From Microbacterium hydrothermale (GTDB lineage Bacteria; Actinomycetota; Actinomycetes; Actinomycetales; Microbacteriaceae): a stretch of DNA of 64,000 nt. This document shows, one piece after another, positions 7,809 to 18,788 of the stretch. A program made the translations under genes and the position numbers. The stretch covers positions 62,001-126,000 of the forward strand of contig NZ_STGM01000004.1 of the NCBI RefSeq assembly GCF_004854025.1, in the 5' to 3' direction. The notes under the pieces are model-generated. The model was not told where the DNA came from and searched no databases. It saw nothing but the letters and a program-made list of their open reading frames with translations. Each line of letters starts with the position of its first letter. The first letter of the stretch is position 1.

Positions 7809-9133
7809 CTTCCGCCGCCACCCCCCGCGGTGCGTGGGACGCGCCCGTCGCGACCCGTCCCGTGGATGCCACGGTCACGGTGCCGGGATCGAAGTCGCTC
7901 ACCAACCGCGAGCTCATCCTGGCGGCGATCGCCGACGGCCCCGGAACGCTGCACGCTCCGCTGCACTCCGACGACTCCGCCCGCATGATCGACGCGCTGC
8001 GGGCGCTCGGGGTCGACATCGAAGAGGTCGACACGGGCTCCGCGTTCGGACCCGATCTGCGCGTGACCCCGCCCGCCACCTTCCGCGGCGACACCGAGAT
8101 CGACTGCGGACAGGCGGGCACCGTCATGCGCTTCATCGCGCCGCTGGCCGGTCTCGCCCGCGGAGACGTGCACGTCACCGCTCACGAGAGCGCGCTGCAC
8201 CGTCCGATGGGGGCGATGATCCACGCCCTGCGCGACGTCGGCGTCGACATCGACGACGGGGGTCACTGGGCCCTGCCGTTCTCGGTGCGCGGCCACGGAC
8301 ACGTCCGCGGCGGCGAGGTCGAGATCGACGCCAGCCAGTCGAGTCAGTTCGTGTCGGGCCTGCTGCTCGCGGCGGCGCGGTTCGACGTCGGTCTGCACCT
8401 CCGTCACGTCGGCTCGCGCCTTCCGAGCATCCCCCACATCGACATGACCGTCGAGTCGCTCGCCCACCGGGCCGTGCACGTCGAGCGCCCCGCGGCCGGG
8501 GAGTGGATCGTGCCCGCGGGCCCCGTGCGCGCCAAAGACATCGCGATCGAGCCCGATCTGTCCAACGCCTCGCCGTTCCTCGCGGCGGCCATGGTCACCG
8601 GCGGCTCCGTCACGGTCACGGGCTGGCCGCTGCACAGCACCCAGCCCGGCGCGCTGCTGGTCGACATCCTCGCCGAGATGGGCGCGCGCGTCAGTCGGCG
8701 CGGCGGTGCCCTCACCGTGGCGGCGGGAGACGACGGCATCCTGGGCGTCGACCTCGACCTCTCGGCCGCCGGAGAGCTGGCCCCCACGCTCTTCGGTCTC
8801 GCGGCTTTCGCCGACGGTCCCACCACGCTGCACGGCATCGGCCACATCCGCGGTCACGAGACCGACCGCATCGCCGCCCTCGTGGGCGATCTGCGATCCC
8901 TCGGCGGCGAGGCGCACGAGCTCGACGACGGCATACGCATCGTGCCGCGTCCGCTGCACGGCGGCGAGTGGAAGGCGCACCACGATCACCGCCTCGCCAC
9001 CACCGGGGCCCTGATCGGCCTGCGCGTGCCCGGCGTGCGGATCGACGACATCGGCACGACGGCGAAGACCCTCCCACAGTTCGCGGCCCTCTGGCACGCG
9101 ATGCTGGGCACGGACGCGGATGCCGCGGACTGA
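7787..9133 (+). CDS. aroA: 3-phosphoshikimate 1-carboxyvinyltransferase (EPSP synthase)
   Basis: A 448-residue enzyme of the shikimate pathway; it joins phosphoenolpyruvate to shikimate-3-phosphate to give EPSP, on the way to chorismate and the aromatic amino acids. Recognisable are [16 protein letters not shown] (substrate-binding Lys/Arg near residue 35), [43 protein letters not shown] and the late [15 protein letters not shown]. The length matches family members. ATG 7787 is chosen because the conserved N-terminal sheet follows and a TAGAGT -10 box is placed eight bases upstream. It is followed after 3 bases by rsgA, the same order as Rv3227-Rv3228 in M. tuberculosis. Confidence 0.95.
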   Translation: MTPLGYSPSAATPRGAWDAPVATRPVDATVTVPGSKSLTNRELILAAIADGPGTLHAPLHSDDSARMIDALRALGVDIEEVDTGSAFGPDLRVTPPATFRGDTEIDCGQAGTVMRFIAPLAGLARGDVHVTAHESALHRPMGAMIHALRDVGVDIDDGGHWALPFSVRGHGHVRGGEVEIDASQSSQFVSGLLLAAARFDVGLHLRHVGSRLPSIPHIDMTVESLAHRAVHVERPAAGEWIVPAGPVRAKDIAIEPDLSNASPFLAAAMVTGGSVTVTGWPLHSTQPGALLVDILAEMGARVSRRGGALTVAAGDDGILGVDLDLSAAGELAPTLFGLAAFADGPTTLHGIGHIRGHETDRIAALVGDLRSLGGEAHELDDGIRIVPRPLHGGEWKAHHDHRLATTGALIGLRVPGVRIDDIGTTAKTLPQFAALWHAMLGTDADAAD

Positions 9134-9136
9134 CCC

Positions 9137-10195
9137 GTGAGCTGGCTCGACGACCCCGACGACGACGACCTCGAGTTCGACGAGTCGTCGATCAGGGTGC
9201 GCCCCAACCCCAAGGCGAACCGGCCGCGCACCAAGCGCCGTCCCGCTCACGCCGACGCGCGCATCGCGCGGGTGCTGGGCGTGGACCGCGGGCGCTACAC
9301 GGTACTGATCGACGAGGACGGGCCGGACGAGCGCCGCGTCCTCGCCACCCGCGCGCGAGAGCTGCGCAAACAGCCGATCGTCAACGGCGACCGCGCGCGC
9401 GTCGTCGGAGATCTGTCGGGTGACGAAGGCACGCTGGGCCGCATCGTCGGCATCGAGGAGCGCACCTCCCTCCTGCGCCGCAGCGCCGACGACACCGATC
9501 AGGTCGAGCGCGTGATCGTCGCCAACGCCGATCAGATGCTGATCGTGGTGGCGGCGGCCGATCCCGAACCGCGCGAGCGTCTCGTCGACCGGTACCTGGT
9601 CGCGGCGCTCGATGCCGGCATCCGCCCCCTCCTCGTCGTCACGAAGACCGACCTCGCCGACCCGACGGAGTTCCTGTCGCACTTCGCCGGGATCGACCTG
9701 AGCGTGTTCACCAGTGCGCAGGGCGACATGCCCCTCGACGCGATCGGCGAGGCGCTCGCCGGTCACGCGACAGTGTTCGTCGGGCACTCCGGCGTCGGCA
9801 AGTCGACTCTCGTGAACGCGCTCACCGGATCCGAGCGCGCGACCGGGCACGTCAACACCGTGACGGGACGCGGACGCCACACGTCCTCCTCGGCCGTGTC
9901 GTTGCGCTACCGCGGCCCGGCGGGGTCGGGATGGGTCATCGACACCCCGGGCGTCCGGTCGTTCGGTCTGGGCCACATCGATCCGGCGCACGTGCTCGGC
10001 GCGTTCACCGACCTGGCCGAGGTCGCCGAGGAGTGCCCGCGCGGGTGCACCCATCTCCCCGACGCCCCCGATTGCGCCATCATCGAGGCCGTCGAATCCG
10101 GTCGGCTCGGCCCGGGTGCCGCCGCACGCCTGGACTCGCTGCAGCGCCTGCTCACGACGTTCCAGGGCATCGAGCGTTCTAGGCTGGAGGGGTGA
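9137..10195 (+). CDS. rsgA: Ribosome small-subunit-dependent GTPase A
   Basis: A 352-residue circularly permuted GTPase that helps mature the 30S subunit. The order of motifs is G4 (VVTKTD, about residues 167-172), G1 (GHSGVGKSTLVNAL, about 215-228) and G3 (DTPGVRSFGL, about 269), the permuted order typical of RsgA. An OB fold precedes (RGRYTVLIDEDGPDERRVLA region), and a C-terminal zinc knuckle is present in EECPRGCTHLPDAPDCAI. The extreme N-terminus is an acidic, actinobacteria-like extension (SWLDDPDDDDLEFDESS). The GTG start at 9137 lies 3 bases after aroA, so the two are probably co-transcribed; its stop overlaps bcp by GTGA. Confidence 0.93.
   Translation: MSWLDDPDDDDLEFDESSIRVRPNPKANRPRTKRRPAHADARIARVLGVDRGRYTVLIDEDGPDERRVLATRARELRKQPIVNGDRARVVGDLSGDEGTLGRIVGIEERTSLLRRSADDTDQVERVIVANADQMLIVVAAADPEPRERLVDRYLVAALDAGIRPLLVVTKTDLADPTEFLSHFAGIDLSVFTSAQGDMPLDAIGEALAGHATVFVGHSGVGKSTLVNALTGSERATGHVNTVTGRGRHTSSSAVSLRYRGPAGSGWVIDTPGVRSFGLGHIDPAHVLGAFTDLAEVAEECPRGCTHLPDAPDCAIIEAVESGRLGPGAAARLDSLQRLLTTFQGIERSRLEG
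10180..10185 (+). promoter_or_regulatory. TAGGCT box six bases before the bcp start
   Basis: TAGGCT-GGAGGG-GTG: the hexamer fits the leaderless -10 pattern seen at other genes here, while the spacer itself is a good ribosome-binding site (GGAGGG). bcp could therefore be translated both from the aroA-rsgA message and from its own leaderless one. Confidence 0.4.
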
Positions 10196-10665
10196 CCAAC
10201 CTCGACAAGGGCGACACCGCGCCCGATTTCACCCTTCTCGACCAGGATGAACACCCCGTCTCGCTGAGCGACTTCCGCGGACGCCGCGTGATCCTGTACT
10301 TCTACCCGGCCGCGCAGACGCCCGGCTGCACGACGCAGGCGTGCGACTTCCGCGACAGCCTCGCGTCGCTCCAGGGAGCCGGCTACACGGTGCTCGGCAT
10401 CTCGCGCGACGCCCCCGAGAAGCTCCGCGCGTTCCGCGACAGCGACGGCCTCACCTTCCCGCTGCTGAGCGACCCCGATCACTCCGTCCACGAGGCGTAC
10501 GGCGCGTGGGGCGAGAAGCAGAACTACGGCAAGACCGTCACGGGCGTGCTGCGTTCGACGTTCGTCGTCGACGAGGACGGTTCGATCGTCGAGGCGCTGT
10601 ACAACGTCAAGGCGACCGGACACGTCGCGCGGCTTCGCAAGACGCTCGGTCTCGCCGCCGCCTGA
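10192..10665 (+). CDS. bcp: Thioredoxin-dependent thiol peroxidase, BCP/PrxQ family
   Basis: A 157-residue peroxiredoxin that reduces hydrogen and organic peroxides with electrons from thioredoxin. The catalytic motif is FYPAAQTPGCTTQACDF, with peroxidatic Cys46 and a candidate resolving Cys51 five residues later, the PrxQ arrangement. LLSDPDHSVHEAYGAWGEK and the TFVVDEDGSI strand are also family hallmarks. The GTG start overlaps the rsgA stop, and GGAGGG directly precedes it. Lying near sigR-rsrA it fits the redox theme of this block. A hairpin terminator follows at 10680-10713. Confidence 0.93.
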   Translation: MTNLDKGDTAPDFTLLDQDEHPVSLSDFRGRRVILYFYPAAQTPGCTTQACDFRDSLASLQGAGYTVLGISRDAPEKLRAFRDSDGLTFPLLSDPDHSVHEAYGAWGEKQNYGKTVTGVLRSTFVVDEDGSIVEALYNVKATGHVARLRKTLGLAAA

Positions 10666-10679
10666 CCCCCGCGTCCCCC

Positions 10680-10713
10680 GGCCCCGCTGCGCACTGCCCG
10701 TGCCGGCGGGGCC
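10680..10713 (+). terminator. Hairpin terminator after bcp
   Basis: GGCCCCGC (10680-10687) pairs with GCGGGGCC (10706-10713) around an 18-base loop that may pair further; it lies between convergent bcp and the small membrane protein gene and is followed by TTCAT. Confidence 0.55.
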
Positions 10714-10726
10714 TTCATCGTGCGCC

Positions 10727-11107
10727 TCAGTCGTCGTCGCGACGTCGCGGAGCCGCGGCGCGCACCGCGAGCACGAGCAGCACGAGGCCGATCACGGCGG
10801 GGACGGCGATGAGGATCGCGATCCCCGGCGACGCCCACTCCCCCGTCACGGCGCCGATCGCCACCGACAGGATGAGCAGCTGCGTCACGATCCCGCCGGA
10901 GCGTCCGGCCGAGACGTCGCGTGCCGTCGCCACCCCGAAGGCGGCGACGATCGCCGCGCCGATCACGGTCAGCACGATGAGGGCGATCGAGCTGACCGCC
11001 GAGTCGGTGTCACCCCCGACGAGGGCGACGACCTGCCAGCCCGCGAGGGCCAGGATGCCGAGGGCCTCGAGGCCGAGAAGAGCGGCGGCGGCCAGCCGAA
11101 TGGGCAT
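10727..11107 (-). CDS. Small four-helix membrane protein of unknown function
   Basis: A 126-residue protein that is almost entirely hydrophobic, with four predicted transmembrane segments at roughly residues 5-29, 38-60, 74-92 and 96-113 and a short basic-acidic tail (RRRDDD). No enzyme or transporter motif is visible. Frame and GC3 pattern are those of a real gene, and the start ATG at 11107 is the first in frame. It stands alone between the bcp terminator and the whiB1 leader and is transcribed opposite to both neighbours. I do not recognise the family. Confidence 0.7.
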   Translation of the reverse strand: MPIRLAAAALLGLEALGILALAGWQVVALVGGDTDSAVSSIALIVLTVIGAAIVAAFGVATARDVSAGRSGGIVTQLLILSVAIGAVTGEWASPGIAILIAVPAVIGLVLLVLAVRAAAPRRRDDD

Positions 11108-11140
11108 CCGAGAGCCTCCCGACGGGCGCTGCCGCGCCGT

Positions 11141-11146
11141 TACGAT
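11141..11146 (+). promoter_or_regulatory. Possible -10 box TACGAT upstream of whiB1
   Basis: TACGAT is the best TANNNT match in the 210-base gap before whiB1. If used it would give a leader of about 165 bases, consistent with the presence of a strong Shine-Dalgarno site (AAGGAG, 11305-11310) that leaderless genes here lack. The long leader could be regulatory, but I see no convincing fold. Confidence 0.3.
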
Positions 11147-11317
11147 CCGGAAACCTGCCGGTTACCTCTTGATCAGGCGGAATCGCTATGGGAGCATGGA
11201 ACAAGCCGTGTGCTCCCACAGCGAAGTGGGGCGAGCGTTCGCTCGCGTTCCCACCAGGGTACCGGACCCGAATCCCGGTGCCGAATCGTCGAAATTTCTG
11301 TTACAAGGAGCACCCCT

Positions 11318-11566
11318 ATGGATTGGCGCGACAAAGCAGCCTGCCTGACCGTCGACCCCGAACTGTTCTTCCCCGTCGGCAACACCGGCCCCGCGGTCGA
11401 CCAGATCGAGAAGGCCAAGTCGGTCTGCGCACGCTGCACCGTCACCGAGGTCTGCCTGCAGTACGCCCTCGAGTCCGGTCAGGATTCGGGCGTGTGGGGC
11501 GGCCTGAGCGAAGACGAGCGCCGCGCGCTCAAGCGCCGCGCCGCTCGCGCCCGCCGCGCGTCCTGA
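11318..11566 (+). CDS. whiB1: WhiB1-type iron-sulfur transcription factor
   Basis: An 82-residue WhiB protein. The [4Fe-4S] ligands are Cys9 (KAACL) and the trio VCARCTVTEVC, and the DNA-contacting GVWGGLSEDERRALKRR turn and tail follow. The N-terminal MDWRDKAACLTVDPELFFPV and the overall length match M. tuberculosis WhiB1 (Rv3219), an essential, nitric-oxide-sensitive regulator that binds the main sigma factor. The start is fixed by AAGGAG seven bases upstream. As in M. tuberculosis it lies tail-to-tail with the histidine kinase PdtaS. A perfect 18-bp hairpin terminator follows the stop. Confidence 0.93.
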   Translation: MDWRDKAACLTVDPELFFPVGNTGPAVDQIEKAKSVCARCTVTEVCLQYALESGQDSGVWGGLSEDERRALKRRAARARRAS

Positions 11567-11576
11567 CGCCGGATTC

Positions 11577-11615
11577 CGCGAAGACGCCCGCCCCCTCGGG
11601 GCGGGCGTCTTCGCG
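11577..11615. terminator. Perfect 18-bp bidirectional terminator between whiB1 and pdtaS
   Basis: CGCGAAGACGCCCGCCCC (11577-11594) and its exact complement (11598-11615) flank a three-base loop. It lies just after the whiB1 stop and downstream of the convergent pdtaS gene. Confidence 0.85.
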
Positions 11616-11709
11616 TTGAGGGCACCGGGTCCCGTTCACCCGGAGGATCGCACTCCGCGCCGCGGCCGCGCGACGCCCGGAACGACACCGGATGCCGCGC
11701 CCCCGCGCC

Positions 11710-13206
11710 TCAGGAGGCGGAGCCGCCGATGTAGCGCAGCGGGATCTCGATCGTGACCTCGGTTCCGCTGCCCATGAGCGTGTGCCAGTCGATGGTGCCG
11801 CCGAGCTCGCCCTGGATGAGCGTGCGCACGATCTGGGTGCCCAGACCGCGGCCGACCTGCCCCTCGGGCAGTCCCACGCCGGTGTCGCGCACGCTGACCT
11901 CGAGCATCTCCCCCGACCGTTCGGCGGCGATCTCGACGTCGCCCTCCTGGCCGGCGAGTCCGTGCTCGACGGCGTTGGTGACGAGTTCGGTGAGGGCGAG
12001 GGCGAGGGGCGTCGCGAACTGGCTCGGGAGCGTGCCGAACTGTCCGGTCGTCCGCGTGCGCGCGCGGGTGTTCGGCGCGGCGGCGACCTCGGCGACGAGC
12101 TTGAGCACGCGGGCGAAGACGTCGTCGAAGTCGACGTTCTGCGCGAGCCCCTCCGACAGCGTGTCGTGCACGACGGCGATCGCCGAGACCCGTCGCATGG
12201 CCTGCGTGAGCGCGTCGCGCGCCTCGTCGGAGTGCGTGCGCCGCGCCTGGATGCGCAGGAGCGATGCCACCGTCTGCAGGTTGTTCTTCACCCGGTGGTG
12301 GATCTCGCGGATCGTCGCATCCTTGGTGATGAGCTCCTGCTCCTGGTGGCGGATCTCGGTGACGTCGCGGCTGAGGACGATCGCCCCGATCCGGGTGCCG
12401 CGATCGCGCAGCGGGATCGTGCGGAGCGAGACCTGCACTCCCCGGGCCTCCATGTCGGCGCGCCAGGGCGCGCGCCCGCTCACCACGACGGGGAGCGACT
12501 CGTCGACGTCCTGTCGCTTGGCGGGGAGGATGCGGGCCGTCACTTCGGCCAGGGACTCGCCCTCGAGCTCGTCGTCGAACCCCATGCGGTTGAACGCCGA
12601 GAGCGCGTTGGGGCTCGCGAAGGTGGTGATGCCGTCGACGTCGAGGCGGATGAGCCCGTCGGAGGCTCGCGGCGCTCCGCGGCGCGGAGCGGTGGGGGCA
12701 GCGAGATCGGGGAACTCGGCCGATGAGATCATGCCGAACAGGTCATCGGCGCAGTCGTTGAAGGTGATCTGCTGGCGCGAGGGCGTCCGCGTCTCGCCGA
12801 GGTTGGTGTGCCGGGTCAGCACGCCGACGGTCGTGACCGCGGCGCCCTCGCGCGACAACTCGCGCACGATCGGCACCGCGCGCACGCGCGTGGGCGTCTC
12901 CTCGAACCAGTCGGGGGATGCCGAGTCGACGATGCGACCGCTCTGGAAGGCCTCGCGCACCTGGGTGCGCCACTGCGGGCGGACGCGATCGCCGACGATG
13001 TCGCGGTAGAACAGCGTCGCCGCTCCGCCGGGTCGGGTGTGCGCGACGGCGACGAACGAGTCGTCGGGGGTCGGGACCCAGATGACGATGTCGGCGAAGG
13101 CGAGGTCGGCCAGCAGCTGTCCATCACCCGCGAGCCGGTGCAGCCACTCGACGTCGGCCTCGCTGGAGCGGCCCTGGGCGTAGACGAGTTCGCTGAGTGT
13201 CGACAC
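11710..13206 (-). CDS. pdtaS: Sensor histidine kinase PdtaS
   Basis: A 498-residue soluble kinase: an N-terminal GAF-type sensor (about residues 1-145), a PAS domain (about 190-285), a HisKA_2 dimerisation domain with phospho-acceptor in IREIHHRVKNNLQT (His about 303) and a C-terminal HATPase with TELVTNAVEHG, RDTGVGLP and GLGTQIV. This is the layout of PdtaS (Rv3220c), whose partner PdtaR is an ANTAR-domain RNA-binding regulator that acts on transcription termination. No transmembrane segment is present. The GTG start at 13206 is supported by TAGGGT-N6-GTG, a leaderless promoter. PdtaR is not in this window. Confidence 0.92.
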   Translation of the reverse strand: MSTLSELVYAQGRSSEADVEWLHRLAGDGQLLADLAFADIVIWVPTPDDSFVAVAHTRPGGAATLFYRDIVGDRVRPQWRTQVREAFQSGRIVDSASPDWFEETPTRVRAVPIVRELSREGAAVTTVGVLTRHTNLGETRTPSRQQITFNDCADDLFGMISSAEFPDLAAPTAPRRGAPRASDGLIRLDVDGITTFASPNALSAFNRMGFDDELEGESLAEVTARILPAKRQDVDESLPVVVSGRAPWRADMEARGVQVSLRTIPLRDRGTRIGAIVLSRDVTEIRHQEQELITKDATIREIHHRVKNNLQTVASLLRIQARRTHSDEARDALTQAMRRVSAIAVVHDTLSEGLAQNVDFDDVFARVLKLVAEVAAAPNTRARTRTTGQFGTLPSQFATPLALALTELVTNAVEHGLAGQEGDVEIAAERSGEMLEVSVRDTGVGLPEGQVGRGLGTQIVRTLIQGELGGTIDWHTLMGSGTEVTIEIPLRYIGGSAS

Positions 13207-13212
13207 CCTCCC

Positions 13213-13218
13213 ACCCTA
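13213..13218 (-). promoter_or_regulatory. -10 box TAGGGT, six bases before pdtaS start
   Basis: On the minus strand TAGGGT-GGGAGG-GTG; spacing of six bases as at other leaderless genes in this window. Confidence 0.5.
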
Positions 13219-13418
13219 GAGCCCGCCCCACCGCCTCCGTGCGCCCGGCGCCTCCTCACCCAGCTGTCGGGTGAATCAGCGGGTGAAGATCAGCGACGCC
13301 CGGTCCAGGTGCGGGCGAAAGCAGAGCGTCCGAAACTCCCCGTCGGAGCGGTCACCGGAACCGCCAGAGAAAAATCCGCGGTCCGCGGGTGAACTCCACC
13401 CACCCCCGGAAGGGGGGA

Positions 13419-13424
13419 CATAAT
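13419..13424 (+). promoter_or_regulatory. -10 box CATAAT, six bases before the helix-turn-helix gene
   Basis: CATAAT-N6-ATG: one mismatch to TATAAT, placed so that the message would start at the ATG (13431). Confidence 0.5.
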
Positions 13425-13430
13425 GACCGG

Positions 13431-13712
13431 ATGACCGACGATTCTTCACCCCTGGAGAGATTCGCCGAGCTGGACGATGTCGCCGCCGCCCTCGCCCTCC
13501 CGCGCGAAGAGGTTCTCGATCTCGTTCACGAGGGACATCTCCGCGGCATGCGGGTCGGCTCACCCGGTCACTGGCGCATCGACCTCGACAGCGTTGATGC
13601 GCATGTGGACGCGCGGGTGGAAGACGCGCGACGTGCCGCGCTATGGAGACAATCGCAGGCCGCGAGCTTCCCCGAGCTGTGGGGGCGCGGCGAGATCCGG
13701 CACGACGACTGA
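13431..13712 (+). CDS. Small helix-turn-helix DNA-binding-like protein
   Basis: A 93-residue protein with an excisionase/BldC-like winged helix-turn-helix: FAELDDVAAALALPREEVLDLV (helices) then the wing HLRGMRVGSPGHWRIDLDSVDAHVD. The C-terminal third is a charged helix (EDARRAALWRQSQAASFPE). Homologues are found beside this locus in other actinobacteria; the target is unknown. ATG 13431 is chosen over the upstream GTG because a CATAAT box is located six bases before it and the conserved domain starts soon after. It is a single gene between divergent pdtaS and the Rv3235-family gene. Confidence 0.78.
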   Translation: MTDDSSPLERFAELDDVAAALALPREEVLDLVHEGHLRGMRVGSPGHWRIDLDSVDAHVDARVEDARRAALWRQSQAASFPELWGRGEIRHDD

Positions 13713-13849
13713 GACGGGTCCTCCCCATCTCACCCCGACCTCACGCCTTCCACAGCTTCCCCATAATCGCCGTGGCGTAAGGATGCGCTCCCCTACTGTC
13801 GGCCGCACGTTGATCCGCACGATTCGATGCCGCCGGCCGGAGGGACCCC

Positions 13850-14284
13850 ATGTCATTCGCAGCACCCGACCCCGACTCTCACCCGCCGCGTTCGCGCCCG
13901 CGCGGCGAGGAGTACTTCGCCCGGCAGAAGACATCGACGGCGGAGCTTCCTCCACCGGAGGTCTTCGTCCGCAACATCGTCCGCGGCATCCTCGAGGTGC
14001 TCGCCGGGGTGCGTGAGATCGAGCAGCTCGCTCGGTGGCTGTCGGAGGAGGTCTACCGCTCGCTCGTGACGCGCGCCAATCTCGCCGCCCGCGCCCGGAG
14101 CGCCCGCCGGGTGCCCGCCCGCCGCGACGTGCACGAGATCCGCGGCGTGCACATCTCCTCCCCCGCCGACGGGGTGATCGAGGCCACCGTCACCGCATCC
14201 GCCCGGGTGCGGACACGGGCCGTCGCGGTGCGCCTGGAGGGCATGGACGGCCGCTGGCGTGTGACGGCCCTGGGGCTGCTGTGA
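13850..14284 (+). CDS. Rv3235-family protein
   Basis: A 144-residue protein. The N-terminal 35 residues are Pro/Arg-rich and probably disordered; the core (VFVRNIVRGILEVLAGVREI, then EQLARWLSEEVYRSLVTRANLAARA) is helical, and the C-terminal half (EIRGVHISSPADGVIEATVT to MDGRWRVTALGLL) is a predicted sheet ending in the hallmark W-R-V-T-A-L. Proteins of this family sit upstream of secA in many actinobacteria, as here; their role is unknown. The start is supported by GGAGGG (13839-13844) six bases before ATG. Confidence 0.82.
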   Translation: MSFAAPDPDSHPPRSRPRGEEYFARQKTSTAELPPPEVFVRNIVRGILEVLAGVREIEQLARWLSEEVYRSLVTRANLAARARSARRVPARRDVHEIRGVHISSPADGVIEATVTASARVRTRAVAVRLEGMDGRWRVTALGLL

Positions 14285-14336
14285 CCTCCGGGCCCGCGTG
14301 GGCGCGGCACCCGCACAATACGCGGCGGATGGTTCG

Positions 14337-15563
14337 TCAGGGACGCCAGGACGCCAGGAAGTTGCCGAGCCTCTCGATCGCGTCGCTGATGACGCGCGCC
14401 TCGGGCAGCGTCACGATGCGCACGTGATCGGTCGCCGGCCAGTTGAAGCCCGAGCCCTGCACGAGCAGCACGTGCTCAGCGAGCAGGAAGTCGCGCACGA
14501 ACTGCGCGTCGTCGGGGATCTCGTAGACCTCGGGGTCGAAGCGAGGGAACGCGTAGAGCGCCCCCCGGGGCATGACGCACGACACCCCGGGAATGGCCTC
14601 CAGCCCCTGCCAGGCGGCATCCCTCTGCTCGTGCAGGCGACCCGTGGGGGCGATGAGCGCGTCGATCGACTGCACTCCCGACAGCGCTGCCTGCACCGCG
14701 AATTGGGCCGGCACGTTGGGGCACAGGCGGGTGGATGCCAGCAGGTTGATGCCGTGCAGGAAGCCCTGCGCGTGCTCCTTCGGGCCGGTGATCGCGAGCC
14801 ATCCCGAGCGGTACCCGGCGACGCGGTACGTCTTCGACAGCCCGTTGAAGGTCAGCACCAGCAGGTCGGGCGCGACCGTGGCCATGGGGATGTGGACGGC
14901 GTCGTCGAAGAGGATGCGGTCGTAGATCTCGTCGGCGAGGACGAGCAGCGAGTTCTCGCGCGCGATCTCGGCGATCCCCTCGAGCACCTCTCGCGAGTAC
15001 ACCGCGCCGGTGGGGTTGTTGGGGTTGATGACGACGATCGCCTTCGTGCGGGGGGTGACCTTCGACCGGATGTCGTCGAGGTCGGGCTGCCACTCGCGCT
15101 GCTCGTCGCAGAGGTAGTGCACGGGCGTGCCACCGCCGAGGCTGGTCATCGCCGTCCACAGCGGGTAGTCGGGGGCGGGGATGAGCACCTCGTCGCCCTC
15201 GTCGAGCAGGGCCTGCATCGTCATCGTGATCAGCTCGGACACCCCGTTGCCGAGGAAGACGTGATCGGGGTCGAGGTGCGGGAACCCGGGCTCCTGCTCG
15301 TATCGTGAGACCACGGCGCGACGGGCCGACAGGATGCCGCGGCTGTCGCTGTAGCCGTGGGCGTTCGGCACCGACGCGATCATGTCGCGCACGATCTGGT
15401 GCGGCGCCTCGAACCCGAAGATCGCCGGGTTACCGGTGTTCAGCTTGAGGATCGCATGCCCCTCGGCCTCGAGTCGATCGGCCTCGACGAGGGCCTCCCC
15501 GCGGATCTCGTAGAGGACGTCTTTCAGCTTGGACGACTGGTCGAGAGGGCGAAGCGGGCTCAT
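14337..15563 (-). CDS. PLP-dependent aminotransferase (class I/II, AlaA/AspC-like)
   Basis: A 408-residue fold-type I aminotransferase. Visible are LNTGNPAIFGF, NAHGYSDSRGI, the cofactor-contacting NPNNPTGAVYSRE, ADEIYDRILFDD and the Schiff-base lysine in FNGLSKTYRVAGYRSGW. The sequence resembles the AlaA/YfbQ group (alanine or aspartate with 2-oxoglutarate); exact donor and acceptor cannot be decided. The long open frame continues to 15725, but ATG 15563 is preferred because TATCCT lies six bases upstream and the conserved N-terminus (LDQSSKLKDVLYEIRGEAL) begins there. It is downstream of secA, separated by a terminator, and transcribed in the same direction. Confidence 0.9.
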   Translation of the reverse strand: MSPLRPLDQSSKLKDVLYEIRGEALVEADRLEAEGHAILKLNTGNPAIFGFEAPHQIVRDMIASVPNAHGYSDSRGILSARRAVVSRYEQEPGFPHLDPDHVFLGNGVSELITMTMQALLDEGDEVLIPAPDYPLWTAMTSLGGGTPVHYLCDEQREWQPDLDDIRSKVTPRTKAIVVINPNNPTGAVYSREVLEGIAEIARENSLLVLADEIYDRILFDDAVHIPMATVAPDLLVLTFNGLSKTYRVAGYRSGWLAITGPKEHAQGFLHGINLLASTRLCPNVPAQFAVQAALSGVQSIDALIAPTGRLHEQRDAAWQGLEAIPGVSCVMPRGALYAFPRFDPEVYEIPDDAQFVRDFLLAEHVLLVQGSGFNWPATDHVRIVTLPEARVISDAIERLGNFLASWRP

Positions 15564-15569
15564 CGGTTC

Positions 15570-15575
15570 AGGATA
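15570..15575 (-). promoter_or_regulatory. -10 box TATCCT, six bases before the aminotransferase start
   Basis: On the minus strand TATCCT-GAACCG-ATG, a TANNNT hexamer at leaderless spacing; it decides the start codon at 15563. Confidence 0.5.
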
Positions 15576-15756
15576 TCCCCGGGCCGATCCGGCCAATCGA
15601 CACCCGGTGGACCGCATCCCTCCGGCCCCGGGTGGCGCCGTCGTGCGGATGGCGCCGTCGACACGCCGCCATCGGGAGGCCCGGTCCGGCCTCTCGCGGC
15701 CGACCTCCGCACGACGGCCCGGCACGACGGCGCGGCCTGACCCCGGGTGCAGACGA

Positions 15757-15792
15757 CGGATGCCGTGCCCCCACGCGGGGACACGGCATCCG
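15757..15792 (-). terminator. Hairpin terminator after secA
   Basis: The arms 15757-15772 and 15777-15792 pair over 16 positions with one mismatch, around a four-base loop. It lies 14 bases past the secA stop and ahead of the aminotransferase promoter. Confidence 0.7.
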
Positions 15793-15805
15793 GTATCTGT
15801 CGCTC

Positions 15806-18604
<2,799 letters not shown>

Positions 18605-18776
18605 GAAGAATCTCCATCTGTCGGGTGCGGCGCCCGCGCGGACGCCGGCCTGCGAACAGGCATACGACCCTCATGCTATCCGTGTTACCCGTTCGTGACC
18701 TGCGAGGAGGCCGCAATCCGAAAGTCACCGCGCGCGTCCGCAGCGAACACACGGCGACGCCCGCGAAACCGCGGCC

Positions 18777-18782
18777 TAGGAT
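18777..18782 (+). promoter_or_regulatory. -10 box TAGGAT, six bases before the coiled-coil gene
   Basis: TAGGAT-N6-ATG (start 18789), another instance of the leaderless pattern; divergent from secA. Confidence 0.55.
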
Positions 18783-18788
18783 CGGTCC

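Noticed and set aside
6178..9423. Open frame of 1081 codons across eis, rsrA, sigR and aroA
   Set aside because: It is antisense or out of frame to four well-recognised genes, is Arg/Pro/Gly-rich without any domain, and arises from the high GC content.
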